This document shows, piece by piece, positions 45,298 to 54,781 of a stretch of DNA of 58,898 bases. The DNA lies in assembly GCA_944390775.1 (NCBI GenBank), contig CALXQQ010000003.1, positions 1-58,898 on the forward strand, read 5' to 3'. The position numbers and the translations under genes were made by a program. This stretch comes from an uncultured Alphaproteobacteria bacterium. Its GTDB lineage: Bacteria > Pseudomonadota > Alphaproteobacteria > UBA3830. Position 1 is the stretch's first letter. Every line of letters begins with the position of its first letter. The notes below the pieces were generated by a model. It was given only the letters and a program-made list of their open reading frames with translations. It was not told the DNA's origin and did no database searches.

Positions 45298-45861
45298 ATG
45301 AAAATTAGCGCAAACGAATTAAGAGTAGGCATCGTAATAGAATACAAAGGCAAGCTATGGACTGTGTGTAAATTGCAACATGTAAAGCCGGGTAAAGGCG
45401 GAGCATTTATGCAAACAGAACTTAAAGCGATCAAAGGAGGCACCAAACTGAATGAACGTTTTCGCTCCGATGAAAACTTAGAGCGTGTGCGTCTTGATGA
45501 AGAAGAGTACCAATTATTGTTCAAAGAAGGTGACGATTACACATTTATGAATATGTCCACCTTTGAGCAAATACACATATCGAAAGATATTATAGGAGAA
45601 CCAGCCAAATTTCTGCAGGACAATATGATTGTAACTGTGACCAGTTATTCCGGAGAAATTATCGGCGTGTTACTACCAGATACAGTGACAATGGAAGTTA
45701 TTGAAGCTGATGCTGTTGTAAAAGGCCAAACAGCAACATCGTCATATAAGTCTGCTGTTCTTGAAAATGGTGTACGCATTTTGGTTCCTCCCCACATTGA
45801 GGCTGGAACAAAAATTATAGTCAATACAATTGAAGGAACATACGTAGAACGAGCAAAATAG
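45298..45861 (+). CDS. efp: Elongation factor P
   Basis: Relieves ribosome stalling at polyproline stretches. The 187-residue protein has the three EF-P beta domains; VKPGKGGAFMQTELKAIKGG contains the conserved lysine in the KPGKGG loop, which is beta-lysylated in many relatives. The EpmA/EpmB modification enzymes are not in the window. AAAGGG lies ten bases before the ATG. It is divergent from trmB and convergent with the comEC-like gene. Confidence 0.95.
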   Translation: MKISANELRVGIVIEYKGKLWTVCKLQHVKPGKGGAFMQTELKAIKGGTKLNERFRSDENLERVRLDEEEYQLLFKEGDDYTFMNMSTFEQIHISKDIIGEPAKFLQDNMIVTVTSYSGEIIGVLLPDTVTMEVIEADAVVKGQTATSSYKSAVLENGVRILVPPHIEAGTKIIVNTIEGTYVERAK

Positions 45862-45868
45862 AATCTTG

Positions 45869-45886
45869 CCCTGGTTAACTCCAGGG
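45869..45886. terminator. Candidate bidirectional hairpin between efp and comEC-like gene
   Basis: CCCTGG and CCAGGG pair around a six-base loop, just past the efp stop and across the comEC-like stop. On the plus strand a T-containing tract follows (TCTGTTTCGCTTTT). It could serve both convergent genes. Confidence 0.45.
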
Positions 45887-47800
45887 TCTGTTTCGCTTTT
45901 CATTGGAGACTGCACGCATAGTAGGCAAATATATGATGTGCGCATAATCTGAATCCATGTACTGTGAAATATCTATTTGGTAGTCTTTATCTTTTTTCGT
46001 GAATGTATATTGATAATCTGACTCCTGCGTAATAAATTCGCTGCACTTAGAAGATGTCCATTTTTTTCTTGAATCAAAACCTACAGATTTCGCCCAAGCT
46101 GTCGCCATAGATCGGAAAGGTCGACAAGAATTAAAACAAACAGCATCAGGTGTGCGAAATCCTATCGCTTTTCCTCTAGGAGAGATAAAAAGATCAGGTA
46201 ATGGCTGAAAGTAATAACACATCAATCCGACGGCAATACCAGCAAACCCCAAACGCCTCACCTTGTGATGCACTAAAGCAAGCCATAATCCGGAATAAAT
46301 CAGAATGGCCATTACATACGGTTCTGGCGTCGGCATAACAATATAAGACCCTGGCAAAGTAGCTGCAAACTTAACTATTTTGATCAGTAATTTTACGCCG
46401 AACCCAAGTGCATGCATCGGAAACGTCACCCAATCCAGCAGCATAAACAATAGTGATATCATTGCTATTGGCATAATGAAAAAAGACATCAATGGAATGG
46501 CTAACACATTTGCAAACATGCTATTCAGTGTTAGTTGGTTAAAATTGCTCACAGAAAATAATGCCACAGGTAATGAAGCCAACATAGTTGTCATTACAAT
46601 AGCCATAATCGGATGCTGCTCTAACTTTTCATACTTTTCATAAAAAGCAACGATAGCAATTACAGCGCCAAACGACATTTGAAACCCCGGAAACATTAAC
46701 ACCTCTGGCGTAACTAACAATATAAAAAGCGCCGCAATGCAAATAGATCTCATAGTAAGTCCTTTTCGACTCATGAGAATGCCCACCATTATCAGCATAT
46801 GCATAATATAGGCCCTTATAGAAGGGACTGAATGCCCAGATAACAACAAGTAAAACAATAATAAAGGTAAAGACAAAACAGCTGATACCTTTTTTACATC
46901 ATGATATAAAGCAATCGGAGGTATGAGACACAAAATAATACGAAACAACCAAAAGATAAAAAATCCAATAATCCCCATGTGTAAGCCGGAGATGGCAAGC
47001 AAATGAGCTGTACCCGAATCAGAAAATGCCTTACGAATTTGTTTCGAAATACCATGTTTATTACCAGTAATTAAAGCTTGACTTACTGCCGCTTCATCTG
47101 GGGGCAACACTTCTTCTATTTTACGATTTATGCTATGGCGCAAACTCTCGATAGTAAAAACAGGTCTACGCATATTCGGCACTCGCAATATAGTTGGCTG
47201 CTTTGCGATATAGCCCCTAGCACTTATTCCACGAAAATATTGCTGCAATTTGAAATCATATGCCCCAGGAAAAGATTGTCCATATAAGGGCAACAAACAT
47301 GCTCGAACTTTTATTCTCATTCCGTGTTCATAATCTTGTTTACAGTTTTTTGCTTTAGCCCCATTCCATACCAATTGGATTTTTTTCAAATGCAAAGGCT
47401 CAATATCGTTCAGTGTAAAAATGAGCCCTCGTTCAGTTTTCTCACATGATTCTACTGTGGCGTATAGCTGGATTATTTTACCGGTTTTTTCCTCCAACAT
47501 CGTTGTATCAACCATGACGGTACGCAGTTGTGCACTAAAAAATCCCAAACATATCAGAGCGATTATTCCGACTATTATGTCTTTTTTCCAATATAAAACA
47601 GCCCCCACACTACACATTGCCATACACATATTCAGCAAGAAATTTGGCTCATTCTGCAATGAAAAATATAACCAAATACCCGTACCAATTACGACGGGAA
47701 TAAAATTAGGCAAGCGAGGTCGTTCATATTCCAAAAAATCAGACCACAGAGCATAAAAGCTACTCCATATACGCTTTATATCATCGTTTTTTAAATACAT
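45875..47800 (-). CDS. ComEC/Rec2-family membrane protein without metallo-hydrolase domain
   Basis: A 641-residue polytopic inner-membrane protein. The middle Competence domain holds HLLAISGLHMGIIGFFIFW and SGHSVPSIRAYIMHMLIMVG, the signature of the ComEC channel that brings single-stranded DNA across the inner membrane. An N-terminal DUF4131-like region precedes it (LYATVESCEKTERGLIFTL). The C-terminal beta-lactamase-like nuclease domain of larger ComEC proteins is absent; the last 110 residues form a short unassigned tail, as in other alphaproteobacteria. No other uptake gene is in the window, so natural transformation is not shown. Confidence 0.83.
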   Translation of the reverse strand: MYLKNDDIKRIWSSFYALWSDFLEYERPRLPNFIPVVIGTGIWLYFSLQNEPNFLLNMCMAMCSVGAVLYWKKDIIVGIIALICLGFFSAQLRTVMVDTTMLEEKTGKIIQLYATVESCEKTERGLIFTLNDIEPLHLKKIQLVWNGAKAKNCKQDYEHGMRIKVRACLLPLYGQSFPGAYDFKLQQYFRGISARGYIAKQPTILRVPNMRRPVFTIESLRHSINRKIEEVLPPDEAAVSQALITGNKHGISKQIRKAFSDSGTAHLLAISGLHMGIIGFFIFWLFRIILCLIPPIALYHDVKKVSAVLSLPLLLFYLLLSGHSVPSIRAYIMHMLIMVGILMSRKGLTMRSICIAALFILLVTPEVLMFPGFQMSFGAVIAIVAFYEKYEKLEQHPIMAIVMTTMLASLPVALFSVSNFNQLTLNSMFANVLAIPLMSFFIMPIAMISLLFMLLDWVTFPMHALGFGVKLLIKIVKFAATLPGSYIVMPTPEPYVMAILIYSGLWLALVHHKVRRLGFAGIAVGLMCYYFQPLPDLFISPRGKAIGFRTPDAVCFNSCRPFRSMATAWAKSVGFDSRKKWTSSKCSEFITQESDYQYTFTKKDKDYQIDISQYMDSDYAHIIYLPTMRAVSNEKRNRPWS

Positions 47801-47859
47801 TTACACCTTGCATTTCCGCAGTTAGAATAGATCACAGGTATTTTAGGAATAGTAAACAA

Positions 47860-49230
47860 ATGCAGGTAATTACACGATTTGCTCCTTCACCAACAGGTCT
47901 ATTACACATAGGAGGCGCAAGGACAGCCCTATTTAACTGGCTATTGGCTCGACATTATGGTGGTAAATTTCTTTTGAGAATAGAGGATACTGATCGTGAA
48001 CGCTCAACTCCCGAAGCGATAGAAGCAATATTTGCCGGTCTCAAATGGCTTGGAATTAAATGGGATGATGAACCGGTGTTTCAATTTGCAAGACAACAAC
48101 ATCATGTAGCACTAGCAAAAAAATTAGTGGAAGAAGGAAAGGCATATTACTGCTATTGCTCACCAGAAGAACTCGAACTCATGAGACAACAAGCCCTAGC
48201 GCGAGGAGAATCGCCAAAATACAACGGAAAATGGCGCGATAGAGACATCAGCGAAGCTCCTGACAACGTTAAACCTGTAATCAGGCTAAAAACTCCGCAG
48301 ACAGGAACTACAGAATTACACGATCTTGTTCAAGGTACTATTACTGTTGAGAATGAACAATTAGACGACATGATTTTGGTACGTAGTGATGGCACACCAA
48401 CCTTTATGTTGTCTGTAGTCGTTGATGATCATGACATGGGAATCACTCATATTATTCGAGGAGATGATCACCTCACAAATACTTTTAGACACATACAAAT
48501 ATACGAGGCTTTCGGATGGAAAATGCCACAATGCGGACATGTTCCTCTTGTTTTGGGGAGCGATGGAGCAAAACTCTCAAAAAGACATGGAGCACTTGGT
48601 ATACAGGCTTATCGGGATATGGGCTATTTACCCGAAGCTGTATGTAATTGTTTGTTAAGACTCGGATGGTCGCACGGCGATGATGAAATTATATCATATG
48701 AGCAAGCGATCGAATGGTTCACCACAGATAATTTAGGCAAGTCTGCTGCCAGACTTGATTTCAAAAAAATGGAAAATCTGAACGCAATATACATGCGAAA
48801 AGAAGAAAATGATAAGCTCATCGAAGAGCTACAATATTTTATATCTCCATTAACATCCGAGCAAAAAGATCGCCTTATGAAGGGAATGAACGGATTAAAA
48901 CAACGCGCTAAGACTTTAATAGAATTGGCAGAACTCTCCAAAATCTACACGGAAGATTATCAACCAGCAGAAATAAGCAATGAACAGTCTGATGTTTTGA
49001 ATGATATATACGCACTCCTTTTAGCCAAATCAGAATGGTCAGAAGCACATCTGGAAACAAGCTTGCGAGATTTTGCACAAAAACAAAATCTATCGTTTGG
49101 GAAAGTAGCTCAACCACTTCGTGCAGCATTAACACATTATAAAATTACACCCGGAATTTTTGAAATGTTATTCGCGTTTGGCCGTGATGAAAGCTTACGA
49201 AGAATTCAATTGGTTTGTGCGAAAAATTAA
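47860..49230 (+). CDS. gltX: Glutamyl-tRNA synthetase
   Basis: Charges tRNA-Glu. The class I signatures are FAPSPTGLLHIGGARTALF (HIGH) and SDGAKLSKRHGALG (KMSKS variant). RIEDTDRERSTPEAIEAI follows the first. The 456-residue length and C-terminal helical anticodon-binding part are normal. In many alphaproteobacteria two copies exist, one for tRNA-Gln, and a second cannot be excluded elsewhere. Directly divergent from the comEC-like gene. Confidence 0.95.
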   Translation: MQVITRFAPSPTGLLHIGGARTALFNWLLARHYGGKFLLRIEDTDRERSTPEAIEAIFAGLKWLGIKWDDEPVFQFARQQHHVALAKKLVEEGKAYYCYCSPEELELMRQQALARGESPKYNGKWRDRDISEAPDNVKPVIRLKTPQTGTTELHDLVQGTITVENEQLDDMILVRSDGTPTFMLSVVVDDHDMGITHIIRGDDHLTNTFRHIQIYEAFGWKMPQCGHVPLVLGSDGAKLSKRHGALGIQAYRDMGYLPEAVCNCLLRLGWSHGDDEIISYEQAIEWFTTDNLGKSAARLDFKKMENLNAIYMRKEENDKLIEELQYFISPLTSEQKDRLMKGMNGLKQRAKTLIELAELSKIYTEDYQPAEISNEQSDVLNDIYALLLAKSEWSEAHLETSLRDFAQKQNLSFGKVAQPLRAALTHYKITPGIFEMLFAFGRDESLRRIQLVCAKN

Positions 49231-49237
49231 CAAAATG

Positions 49238-49246
49238 TGCTATACT
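49238..49246 (+). promoter_or_regulatory. Extended -10 element upstream of tolC-like gene
   Basis: TGC followed by TATACT forms an extended -10 box 27 bases before the start codon. No well-spaced -35 is visible, as is common for extended -10 promoters. It lies just after the gltX stop. Confidence 0.4.
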
Positions 49247-49272
49247 CACAATAATTAGTAGAGGGAACGATT

Positions 49273-50628
49273 ATGAAAAAGGCTTTGTGTATTTTGTGTT
49301 TATGTGCTGACGTTACATATGCAGCATCCCCTGTTCAGGATAGTGTTGTGTCATCCCAACACATTCAGGAAGTGAAAACGTTTGAGGAAGCCGTGATAGC
49401 AGCCTACCAAAACAATCAGGAATGGCAGGGAAACAAAATTGAGAGAGCAATTGCCTCGGATAATTTAGCAAAAGCACAAATGAGCTTTTTGCCTAGCATT
49501 AATGGAGACATCAATCTTTCTAAAATAAAAAACGAAAGAGAACCGGGAGTGAATCGAGATAGAAAAGAGCACAGTTCTGCCACGTCAACTTCTCTTGGAA
49601 TTTCCCTCCGCCAAAACTTATTTAATGGTTTTGCGACAATTAATTCTGTAAAAGCATATAGCAATCAAGACAAGGCAGCATTTCATAAACTAAAACACAT
49701 GGAGCAAGCGTTAATAGTAAATGTGTTGGATGAATATAGTAGCATTTGGTATTACCGTCAGTGCGTAGAAGCCAGAAGAAAAATGGAAGCAAACCTGAAA
49801 AGCATTTGGAATTCACAGCAAAGCAAATTAGAATCAGGCATTGGAACATCTTCAGATGCCGCAGCTGCCCATTCCAACTACGAAACCGCGGTATATAACA
49901 GAATTCAAGCAGAAACAGATTTGCGGTCGGCAGAAGCAAAATTCGAAAAACGTACCGGCTGTCGTGTCGCTCAAGGAGTAGAATTGCCACAAATATCCGT
50001 GGACATTCCTCATAGCTTAGAACAATTGATAGAACAGGCATTGAGCGGAAATCAATCGATATTGTATTATCGTTTTTCAGAAAAAAGCAGCCAAAATCAG
50101 TTGAATGCTGCCAAAGGTAAATTAGCGCCATCCTGCGACTTAGAAGTAGGTGCAAATCGCTCGCTCAGTACAGCACCAGAAAGATTTGAACGAGATTACG
50201 AAAGATCAAACAACCGATATCATGCAACACTCAGTGTGAGAGTTCCAATTTTTGCAAATTCCGGTGGAGATATCATGGATGTAAAAATTGCCAGACAACA
50301 AGCGTTACGCGCAAAGTTTGCTGCAAATGATATATCTCAAGAAGTACGCAAAGATTGCATCTCAAACTGGAATGATTATGTATCTTCTAACGCCATGATC
50401 GAAGCCAGCCGTTCAGCTGTCAATAGTGCACAGTTAAGCTCCGAAAGTTATCATGAAGAAAACGAGCTTGGCATGAAGAGCAACACAGATGTATGGGATC
50501 AAGAAAACAAGCTATTAGCAGCACGAATTCATCTTGCAGAATCCAAGAAAAAGCGTCTCATGGCTGCGATAAAAATTGCTGCTTTAACTGGAACTCTTGA
50601 TGGCAACTCTTTGATAAAAGCACAGTAG
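49273..50628 (+). CDS. TolC-family outer membrane efflux protein
   Basis: A 451-residue protein with a signal peptide (MKKALCILCLCADVTYAASP, cleavage probably after AA) and two repeats of the TolC outer-membrane factor fold: FEEAVIAAYQNNQEWQGNKI ... LGISLRQNLFNGFATINSV and, later, SLEQLIEQALSGNQSILYY ... ATLSVRVPIFANSGGDIMD. Such trimers form the exit channel for type I secretion and drug efflux. No inner-membrane partner is adjacent. GAGGG before the ATG. popZ starts 12 bases after, an arrangement found in other alphaproteobacteria. Confidence 0.9.
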   Translation: MKKALCILCLCADVTYAASPVQDSVVSSQHIQEVKTFEEAVIAAYQNNQEWQGNKIERAIASDNLAKAQMSFLPSINGDINLSKIKNEREPGVNRDRKEHSSATSTSLGISLRQNLFNGFATINSVKAYSNQDKAAFHKLKHMEQALIVNVLDEYSSIWYYRQCVEARRKMEANLKSIWNSQQSKLESGIGTSSDAAAAHSNYETAVYNRIQAETDLRSAEAKFEKRTGCRVAQGVELPQISVDIPHSLEQLIEQALSGNQSILYYRFSEKSSQNQLNAAKGKLAPSCDLEVGANRSLSTAPERFERDYERSNNRYHATLSVRVPIFANSGGDIMDVKIARQQALRAKFAANDISQEVRKDCISNWNDYVSSNAMIEASRSAVNSAQLSSESYHEENELGMKSNTDVWDQENKLLAARIHLAESKKKRLMAAIKIAALTGTLDGNSLIKAQ

Positions 50629-50639
50629 GAAATTAAGTT

Positions 50640-51047
50640 ATGCAAGAGAAAAATGGTGTTGAAGATAAAGCATCAAAAGCTGAAATGTCCTTGGATGATG
50701 TTCTGACATCTATTAAGAAAATGGTGATTGATGTAGATCCACCTATACTTGATCTAACGGATATTGTCCAAGATGACGGCTCAATAGTACAGGCTAAGCA
50801 ATCTACTGAAGCTAATGATATGAAAATGTTCTTACATATGGCTCAGGAACATGGAGAGGAATCCGCAAGCGCAGAACTAGAAAAAAACAATCAAGCACTA
50901 TCCACAAGCAAAAAAGAAACAAGCGTTGTTGACTTGTTAAAAGATGTAGCAACACCGCTGATTCAAACGTGGATAGACCAAAATCTCGCAAAAATAGTCT
51001 CTGAAATTGTGGAAAAAGAAATAAAAAATTTGCTGGGAAAAAGGTAG
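50640..51047 (+). CDS. popZ: Polar organizing protein PopZ (DUF2497)
   Basis: PopZ forms a polar hub that anchors the chromosome origin and gathers cell-cycle kinases in Caulobacter. This 135-residue version has the N-terminal helix MSLDDVLTSIKKMVIDVD, an acidic middle with DLTDIVQDDGS, and the C-terminal oligomerisation helices VVDLLKDVATPLIQTWIDQN and LAKIVSEIVEKEIKNLLGKR, the DUF2497 core. The proline-rich linker of Caulobacter PopZ is much shorter here. It shares a likely transcript with the tolC-like gene and converges with the atpI-like gene one base away. Confidence 0.88.
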   Translation: MQEKNGVEDKASKAEMSLDDVLTSIKKMVIDVDPPILDLTDIVQDDGSIVQAKQSTEANDMKMFLHMAQEHGEESASAELEKNNQALSTSKKETSVVDLLKDVATPLIQTWIDQNLAKIVSEIVEKEIKNLLGKR

Positions 51048-51048
51048 C

Positions 51049-51237
51049 CTATCTCTTTTTTAAATAGCGCAGAATGTTTAAATAACCCGCTGCGCTTCCC
51101 AGCACTATAAACACAATCATAAATAGGGGATAGCTATTAAAAAAATCATCAAGCTTTAGACCTATAAACAACGCGACCAATACAGCAGCAACAAATTCAA
51201 CACCGCATCCCATCAATAGCATAATATTCTTTTTCAT
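51049..51237 (-). CDS. AtpZ/AtpI-family small membrane protein
   Basis: A 62-residue protein with two membrane segments, GVEFVAAVLVALFIGLKLDD and PLFMIVFIVLGSAAGYLNIL, the pattern of AtpI/AtpZ, a small helper encoded ahead of the F-ATP synthase genes in many bacteria. Here no atp genes are near. The ATG at 51237 sits in an ATGA overlap with the stop of the DivL-like gene, so I do not use the upstream ATG at 51243. Whether it aids ATP synthase c-ring assembly or Mg2+ uptake, as proposed for relatives, is unknown. Confidence 0.75.
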   Translation of the reverse strand: MKKNIMLLMGCGVEFVAAVLVALFIGLKLDDFFNSYPLFMIVFIVLGSAAGYLNILRYLKKR

Positions 51238-53663
51238 GCACATAGCGAGGTTACATCATCTTGTGTTTCATCATCAACATGCCTTATTGGAAGTGTACAA
51301 ACAACACATGTACCATCAATGTCAGATGTTATGTTGAGCGTTCCTCCGTGTAACTCTATCAAAGATCGCACAAACGGCATACTAATTCCACTCTCTTCGT
51401 GAGTTAGCAAATGCACATGTGTCTTCATTCTGCGAAAAACAGGCTCTTTCTCTCGTTTTGTCACACGTACACCGCTGTCTTTAATTACTATTTTCATGTG
51501 ATTCTCATCAGAATGTACCATAATTTGAACAATACCATCTGGAGGAGTTATTTGCACTGCATTCAACAAAATATTAAACAACGCTTGCTTAATTCGCGTT
51601 TTGTCCCCTCTAAATAACGGAGTGGATTCACAGTAATTGCGCACAACTTCGATATTCTTCTCCATGATACGCTTATCCAAATTTGCAATCACTTCATCAC
51701 AAGCCGCAATAATATCAAAATCTGAAAGATTTAAATCTGGAGAATCTATATCAATCTCAACCATTTCTAGTAGGTTAGTAATTAACTGATGCAGTTGATT
51801 AGATGCTTCTACAATCACTTTACAATATTCAATTTGTTTATCATTCAAATTCCCATAATACTCGTGTAATAAAAGCTCAGAAAAACCTATTAGTAAGTTT
51901 AGAGGATCCTTTAACTCTGTAGAAACACCATAAATAAACTCAAAACGCATTTTCTGTGCTGTATGCAAAGCTTGATTCTTTTCCATGATCGCACGCTCCA
52001 GCAAACACGTATCTGTAATGTCCATAAAGGTATGCATATGTGCGCCATCAGGCAAAGGAATGTAATTAAATAGTATGACCGTTCCATCATTCTTTAATAA
52101 CTTGCCCGTCTTGGATATGCGATCAGTAAGATTGCTGACTGCATTTTCCAAAAAAGCATTCCAATCATCTCCGTAATTCAAAAAACCCTTTATGTTTTCT
52201 AACATATCCAATATGTGTATGTTCTTGCACTCATTCACATCCAGCTTCCAAAGCTGCGCTAACGAGCTGTTCATCAACTTAAGTCGATTGTCGCTTCCAT
52301 ACACCATCACACCTTCATAGAGATGCTCCAAAGTTTCTCTATGAACTGCTAGCAAAGTGTTGTTTTTGCGTTGCATATCCAATGAATCAGTTACATCTTC
52401 GTATATAAATACCAAACCACCAAGATGATATGGCGCTATCAGTTGCCTCAAACATCGTCCACTGGGTAAATGCAATAACTCTTGGGAAACATCCGTAATA
52501 GAAGAAAAAAGCGCTAGTTGCTCCTTTTTAAACACTTGATAATCTGCATGCTCTGGTAACTGACGATTGTCTCGTAGCTCATCCATTATTTCACCTAGCG
52601 TTGGATTAGAATGTAACCAATTTGGCTCCAATTTCATGATATTCGCATAAGTGCTATTGAAAAAAGCTAAGCGAGTATTGGCCTGAAAAATCGCAACAGC
52701 AGACGAAATATGCTCCAGGATTCCGTGATTTGCAACGATAGCTCTATCTAAATCCGATGCAAGCTTGTCCTCCGCTGTAACATCTAACGCAAATCCCATG
52801 AATTTGTCGTCTGATATCGGCATTTCATGTATAGATAACTTCTTTCTCTCTCCATTTATAATTACAAACTGCGATATTATCTGTTCTCGATTGCATTTTT
52901 TAGCATTTTCAGCTAAAGAATGCCCCTGCCCAAATAAACTACCAGCAACAAGCGGAATATTTCCCTTTACAACTTGCTCAACACTACGCTCCACAGCATC
53001 AGCATAAGCAGTATTACAATATATAATGTCCAGATTATCATTGCGCAACCACACAGGTATCGGCAACGAGTTCAATACGTCCCTCATGGATTTTACCAAA
53101 TCTTGCTCCTGCGCTAGGTTATTCTCCATGGAAGATAAAGTGGATGTCGTATTGCTTATGTCATTACACCAGAGCAGAATTGTTTCTACATTGCTTATGA
53201 TCATGCGACAGCCAACTATTTCTATGGTTTTAGGCTCTTCAACTCGAGTGACGACTGTCAATCTAAAGCCCATTCCTGTCTTCTTTAATTTATCAAAATA
53301 AAAACCTAAGTCTTCAGCGCAATCAGATTCTACAGACGCCAAAATATCTGCCATACAAACAACCGTAGAACCACTTAAGCCAAACATGCTTTTAAATTTT
53401 TTAGAAGCGCCAACATATTCATCCTGCGCATTCCATGCAACCCATCCACTATCCGCAGAAGAAAGAGCCGCTTGATAATGACAAAGCATATCTCGGTATT
53501 TTATGACCTCATAACGCGCATCATATATAGCATGCAATAATATCAAAGCGCTCATTAAAAGACTAATAGAAGTCAACCAATATGAATTGGAAAAAATAAG
53601 ACAAAGAACACCAAATAAAAGAAAAACAAAACCAGCAACGTCACTATTAGACCAAGTTTTCAT
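51234..53663 (-). CDS. divL: DivL-like PAS pseudokinase
   Basis: An 809-residue protein with two membrane segments near the N-terminus, four PAS-like domains in series (starting near SSADSGWVAWN, NSLPIPVWLRND, EHISSAVAIFQA and EHLYEGVMVYGS) and a histidine-kinase-like C-terminus. The H-box reads FIYGVSTELKDPLN: the phosphoacceptor His is Thr (residue 582), while DivL of Caulobacter has Tyr there. The ATP lid is also degraded: DSGVRV replaces DxGxG, and EESGISMPFVRSLIELHGG lacks the GxGLGL core. The N box FNILLNAV remains. DivL is a non-kinase that binds the response regulator DivK and tunes CckA, hence CtrA. I infer the same role. The start at 53663 lacks a good ribosome site. Confidence 0.68.
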   Translation of the reverse strand: MKTWSNSDVAGFVFLLFGVLCLIFSNSYWLTSISLLMSALILLHAIYDARYEVIKYRDMLCHYQAALSSADSGWVAWNAQDEYVGASKKFKSMFGLSGSTVVCMADILASVESDCAEDLGFYFDKLKKTGMGFRLTVVTRVEEPKTIEIVGCRMIISNVETILLWCNDISNTTSTLSSMENNLAQEQDLVKSMRDVLNSLPIPVWLRNDNLDIIYCNTAYADAVERSVEQVVKGNIPLVAGSLFGQGHSLAENAKKCNREQIISQFVIINGERKKLSIHEMPISDDKFMGFALDVTAEDKLASDLDRAIVANHGILEHISSAVAIFQANTRLAFFNSTYANIMKLEPNWLHSNPTLGEIMDELRDNRQLPEHADYQVFKKEQLALFSSITDVSQELLHLPSGRCLRQLIAPYHLGGLVFIYEDVTDSLDMQRKNNTLLAVHRETLEHLYEGVMVYGSDNRLKLMNSSLAQLWKLDVNECKNIHILDMLENIKGFLNYGDDWNAFLENAVSNLTDRISKTGKLLKNDGTVILFNYIPLPDGAHMHTFMDITDTCLLERAIMEKNQALHTAQKMRFEFIYGVSTELKDPLNLLIGFSELLLHEYYGNLNDKQIEYCKVIVEASNQLHQLITNLLEMVEIDIDSPDLNLSDFDIIAACDEVIANLDKRIMEKNIEVVRNYCESTPLFRGDKTRIKQALFNILLNAVQITPPDGIVQIMVHSDENHMKIVIKDSGVRVTKREKEPVFRRMKTHVHLLTHEESGISMPFVRSLIELHGGTLNITSDIDGTCVVCTLPIRHVDDETQDDVTSLCA

Positions 53664-53764
53664 CGCAGCAACACGTACATCATGATTACATTGTCTAATA
53701 AATATATATAAAACACAAGAGAAAAAATAACGCTCACCAAAAAATGGGAGCGCTACCAAAAAGA

Positions 53765-53932
53765 CTACTTTATCTTCGCCTCTTTAAATGCAACATGCTT
53801 ACGCGCAACAGGATCATATTTGCGCATTTCCATTTTTTCCGGCTGCTTTCTTGGGTTGCGCTTTTTCACATAAAAAAACCCAGTACCAGCAGTGCTTAAC
53901 ATCTTTACTGTCATTGTGGCTGCTTTTGCCAT
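53765..53932 (-). CDS. rpmG: Ribosomal protein L33
   Basis: A 55-residue large-subunit protein, too short for a standard ORF cut-off. It reads [20 protein letters not shown] with [20 protein letters not shown] and ends FKEAKIK, clear L33. It lacks the zinc-binding cysteine pairs, so it is the C-minus (zinc-independent) form. AGGAGT lies upstream of the ATG. It is on the minus strand between nadK and the divL-like gene; in other alphaproteobacteria rpmG lies next to pleD/divK cell-cycle genes. Confidence 0.93.
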   Translation of the reverse strand: MAKAATMTVKMLSTAGTGFFYVKKRNPRKQPEKMEMRKYDPVARKHVAFKEAKIK

Positions 53933-53976
53933 ATTAAACTCCTACGTATGAGTGTGCTATTGTATCACAAGAACAC

Positions 53977-54735
53977 CTAAGTTGCAAATTGCTCCTTTAG
54001 TATCTTCTTTTCAAGCATACTCTCTTCATCCATAAGCAAAGTAAGAGTAACATCTTTGTCTTCAAAAACCTCGACTTTATATGCCTCCCTGAATTCTACA
54101 TAATCTGCAACAACGCAAACCGGACGACTTATGTGGTCCAATATTTCAAACTCCAATACAGTATCCAACGAAAGCAAAGCCCCCCTCCAACAACGTGGAC
54201 GAAAAGCACTAATAGGAGTTAAAGCCATCAGCGGAGAACCAACCGGCAATATCGGCCCATTTGCAGAGTAGTTATATGCTGTGCTCCCAGTCGGAGAAGC
54301 AGTTATAAGACCATCACAAACCAACTCCTCTAGCATCGTAACACCATTTATCTTCACTTGTATTTTTGCTGATTGATGCGTTTGTCTCAGTAAATACACC
54401 TCATTCACTGCTATCTCAGAAAATTTGTGAGAATTATCACGAGTCATATTTAAGCGTAAAGGATGAATTTTCAAAGCATGAGCCTTGCTAATACGCTCAA
54501 CGAGCCCTTCCTGAAGATAGTCATTGGTAAGAAAACCTATTCCCCCACAATTCATACCAAAAACAGGCAGATTTTTGTCAAACGTTTCATGCATAGTTCG
54601 CAAAACCATTCCATCTCCCGAAAGAACAACTATGCAATCTGCTCGCTTTATGCTTGCTTGCCCATACATGTCAACCATCTTTGCAAAGGCTTCCTGCGAT
54701 CTAACATTTGGAGAACACACGAAATGTATCTTCAT
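53977..54735 (-). CDS. nadK: NAD kinase
   Basis: Phosphorylates NAD to NADP. The 252-residue protein has the GGDG-type loop as VVLSGDGMVLRTMHE, NCGGIGFLTNDYL, INEVYLLR-type motif as VNEVYLLRQTHQSAKIQV, and SPTGSTAYNYSANGPILP, the NAD-binding block. The GG of the loop is SG here. I start at the ATG at 54735 with GGAGG upstream; the codon before is TTG. Confidence 0.93.
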   Translation of the reverse strand: MKIHFVCSPNVRSQEAFAKMVDMYGQASIKRADCIVVLSGDGMVLRTMHETFDKNLPVFGMNCGGIGFLTNDYLQEGLVERISKAHALKIHPLRLNMTRDNSHKFSEIAVNEVYLLRQTHQSAKIQVKINGVTMLEELVCDGLITASPTGSTAYNYSANGPILPVGSPLMALTPISAFRPRCWRGALLSLDTVLEFEILDHISRPVCVVADYVEFREAYKVEVFEDKDVTLTLLMDEESMLEKKILKEQFAT

Positions 54736-54781
54736 CAAAACCTCCGTTCAGCTTATAGTAGCATAAAAATCTAAATACATA

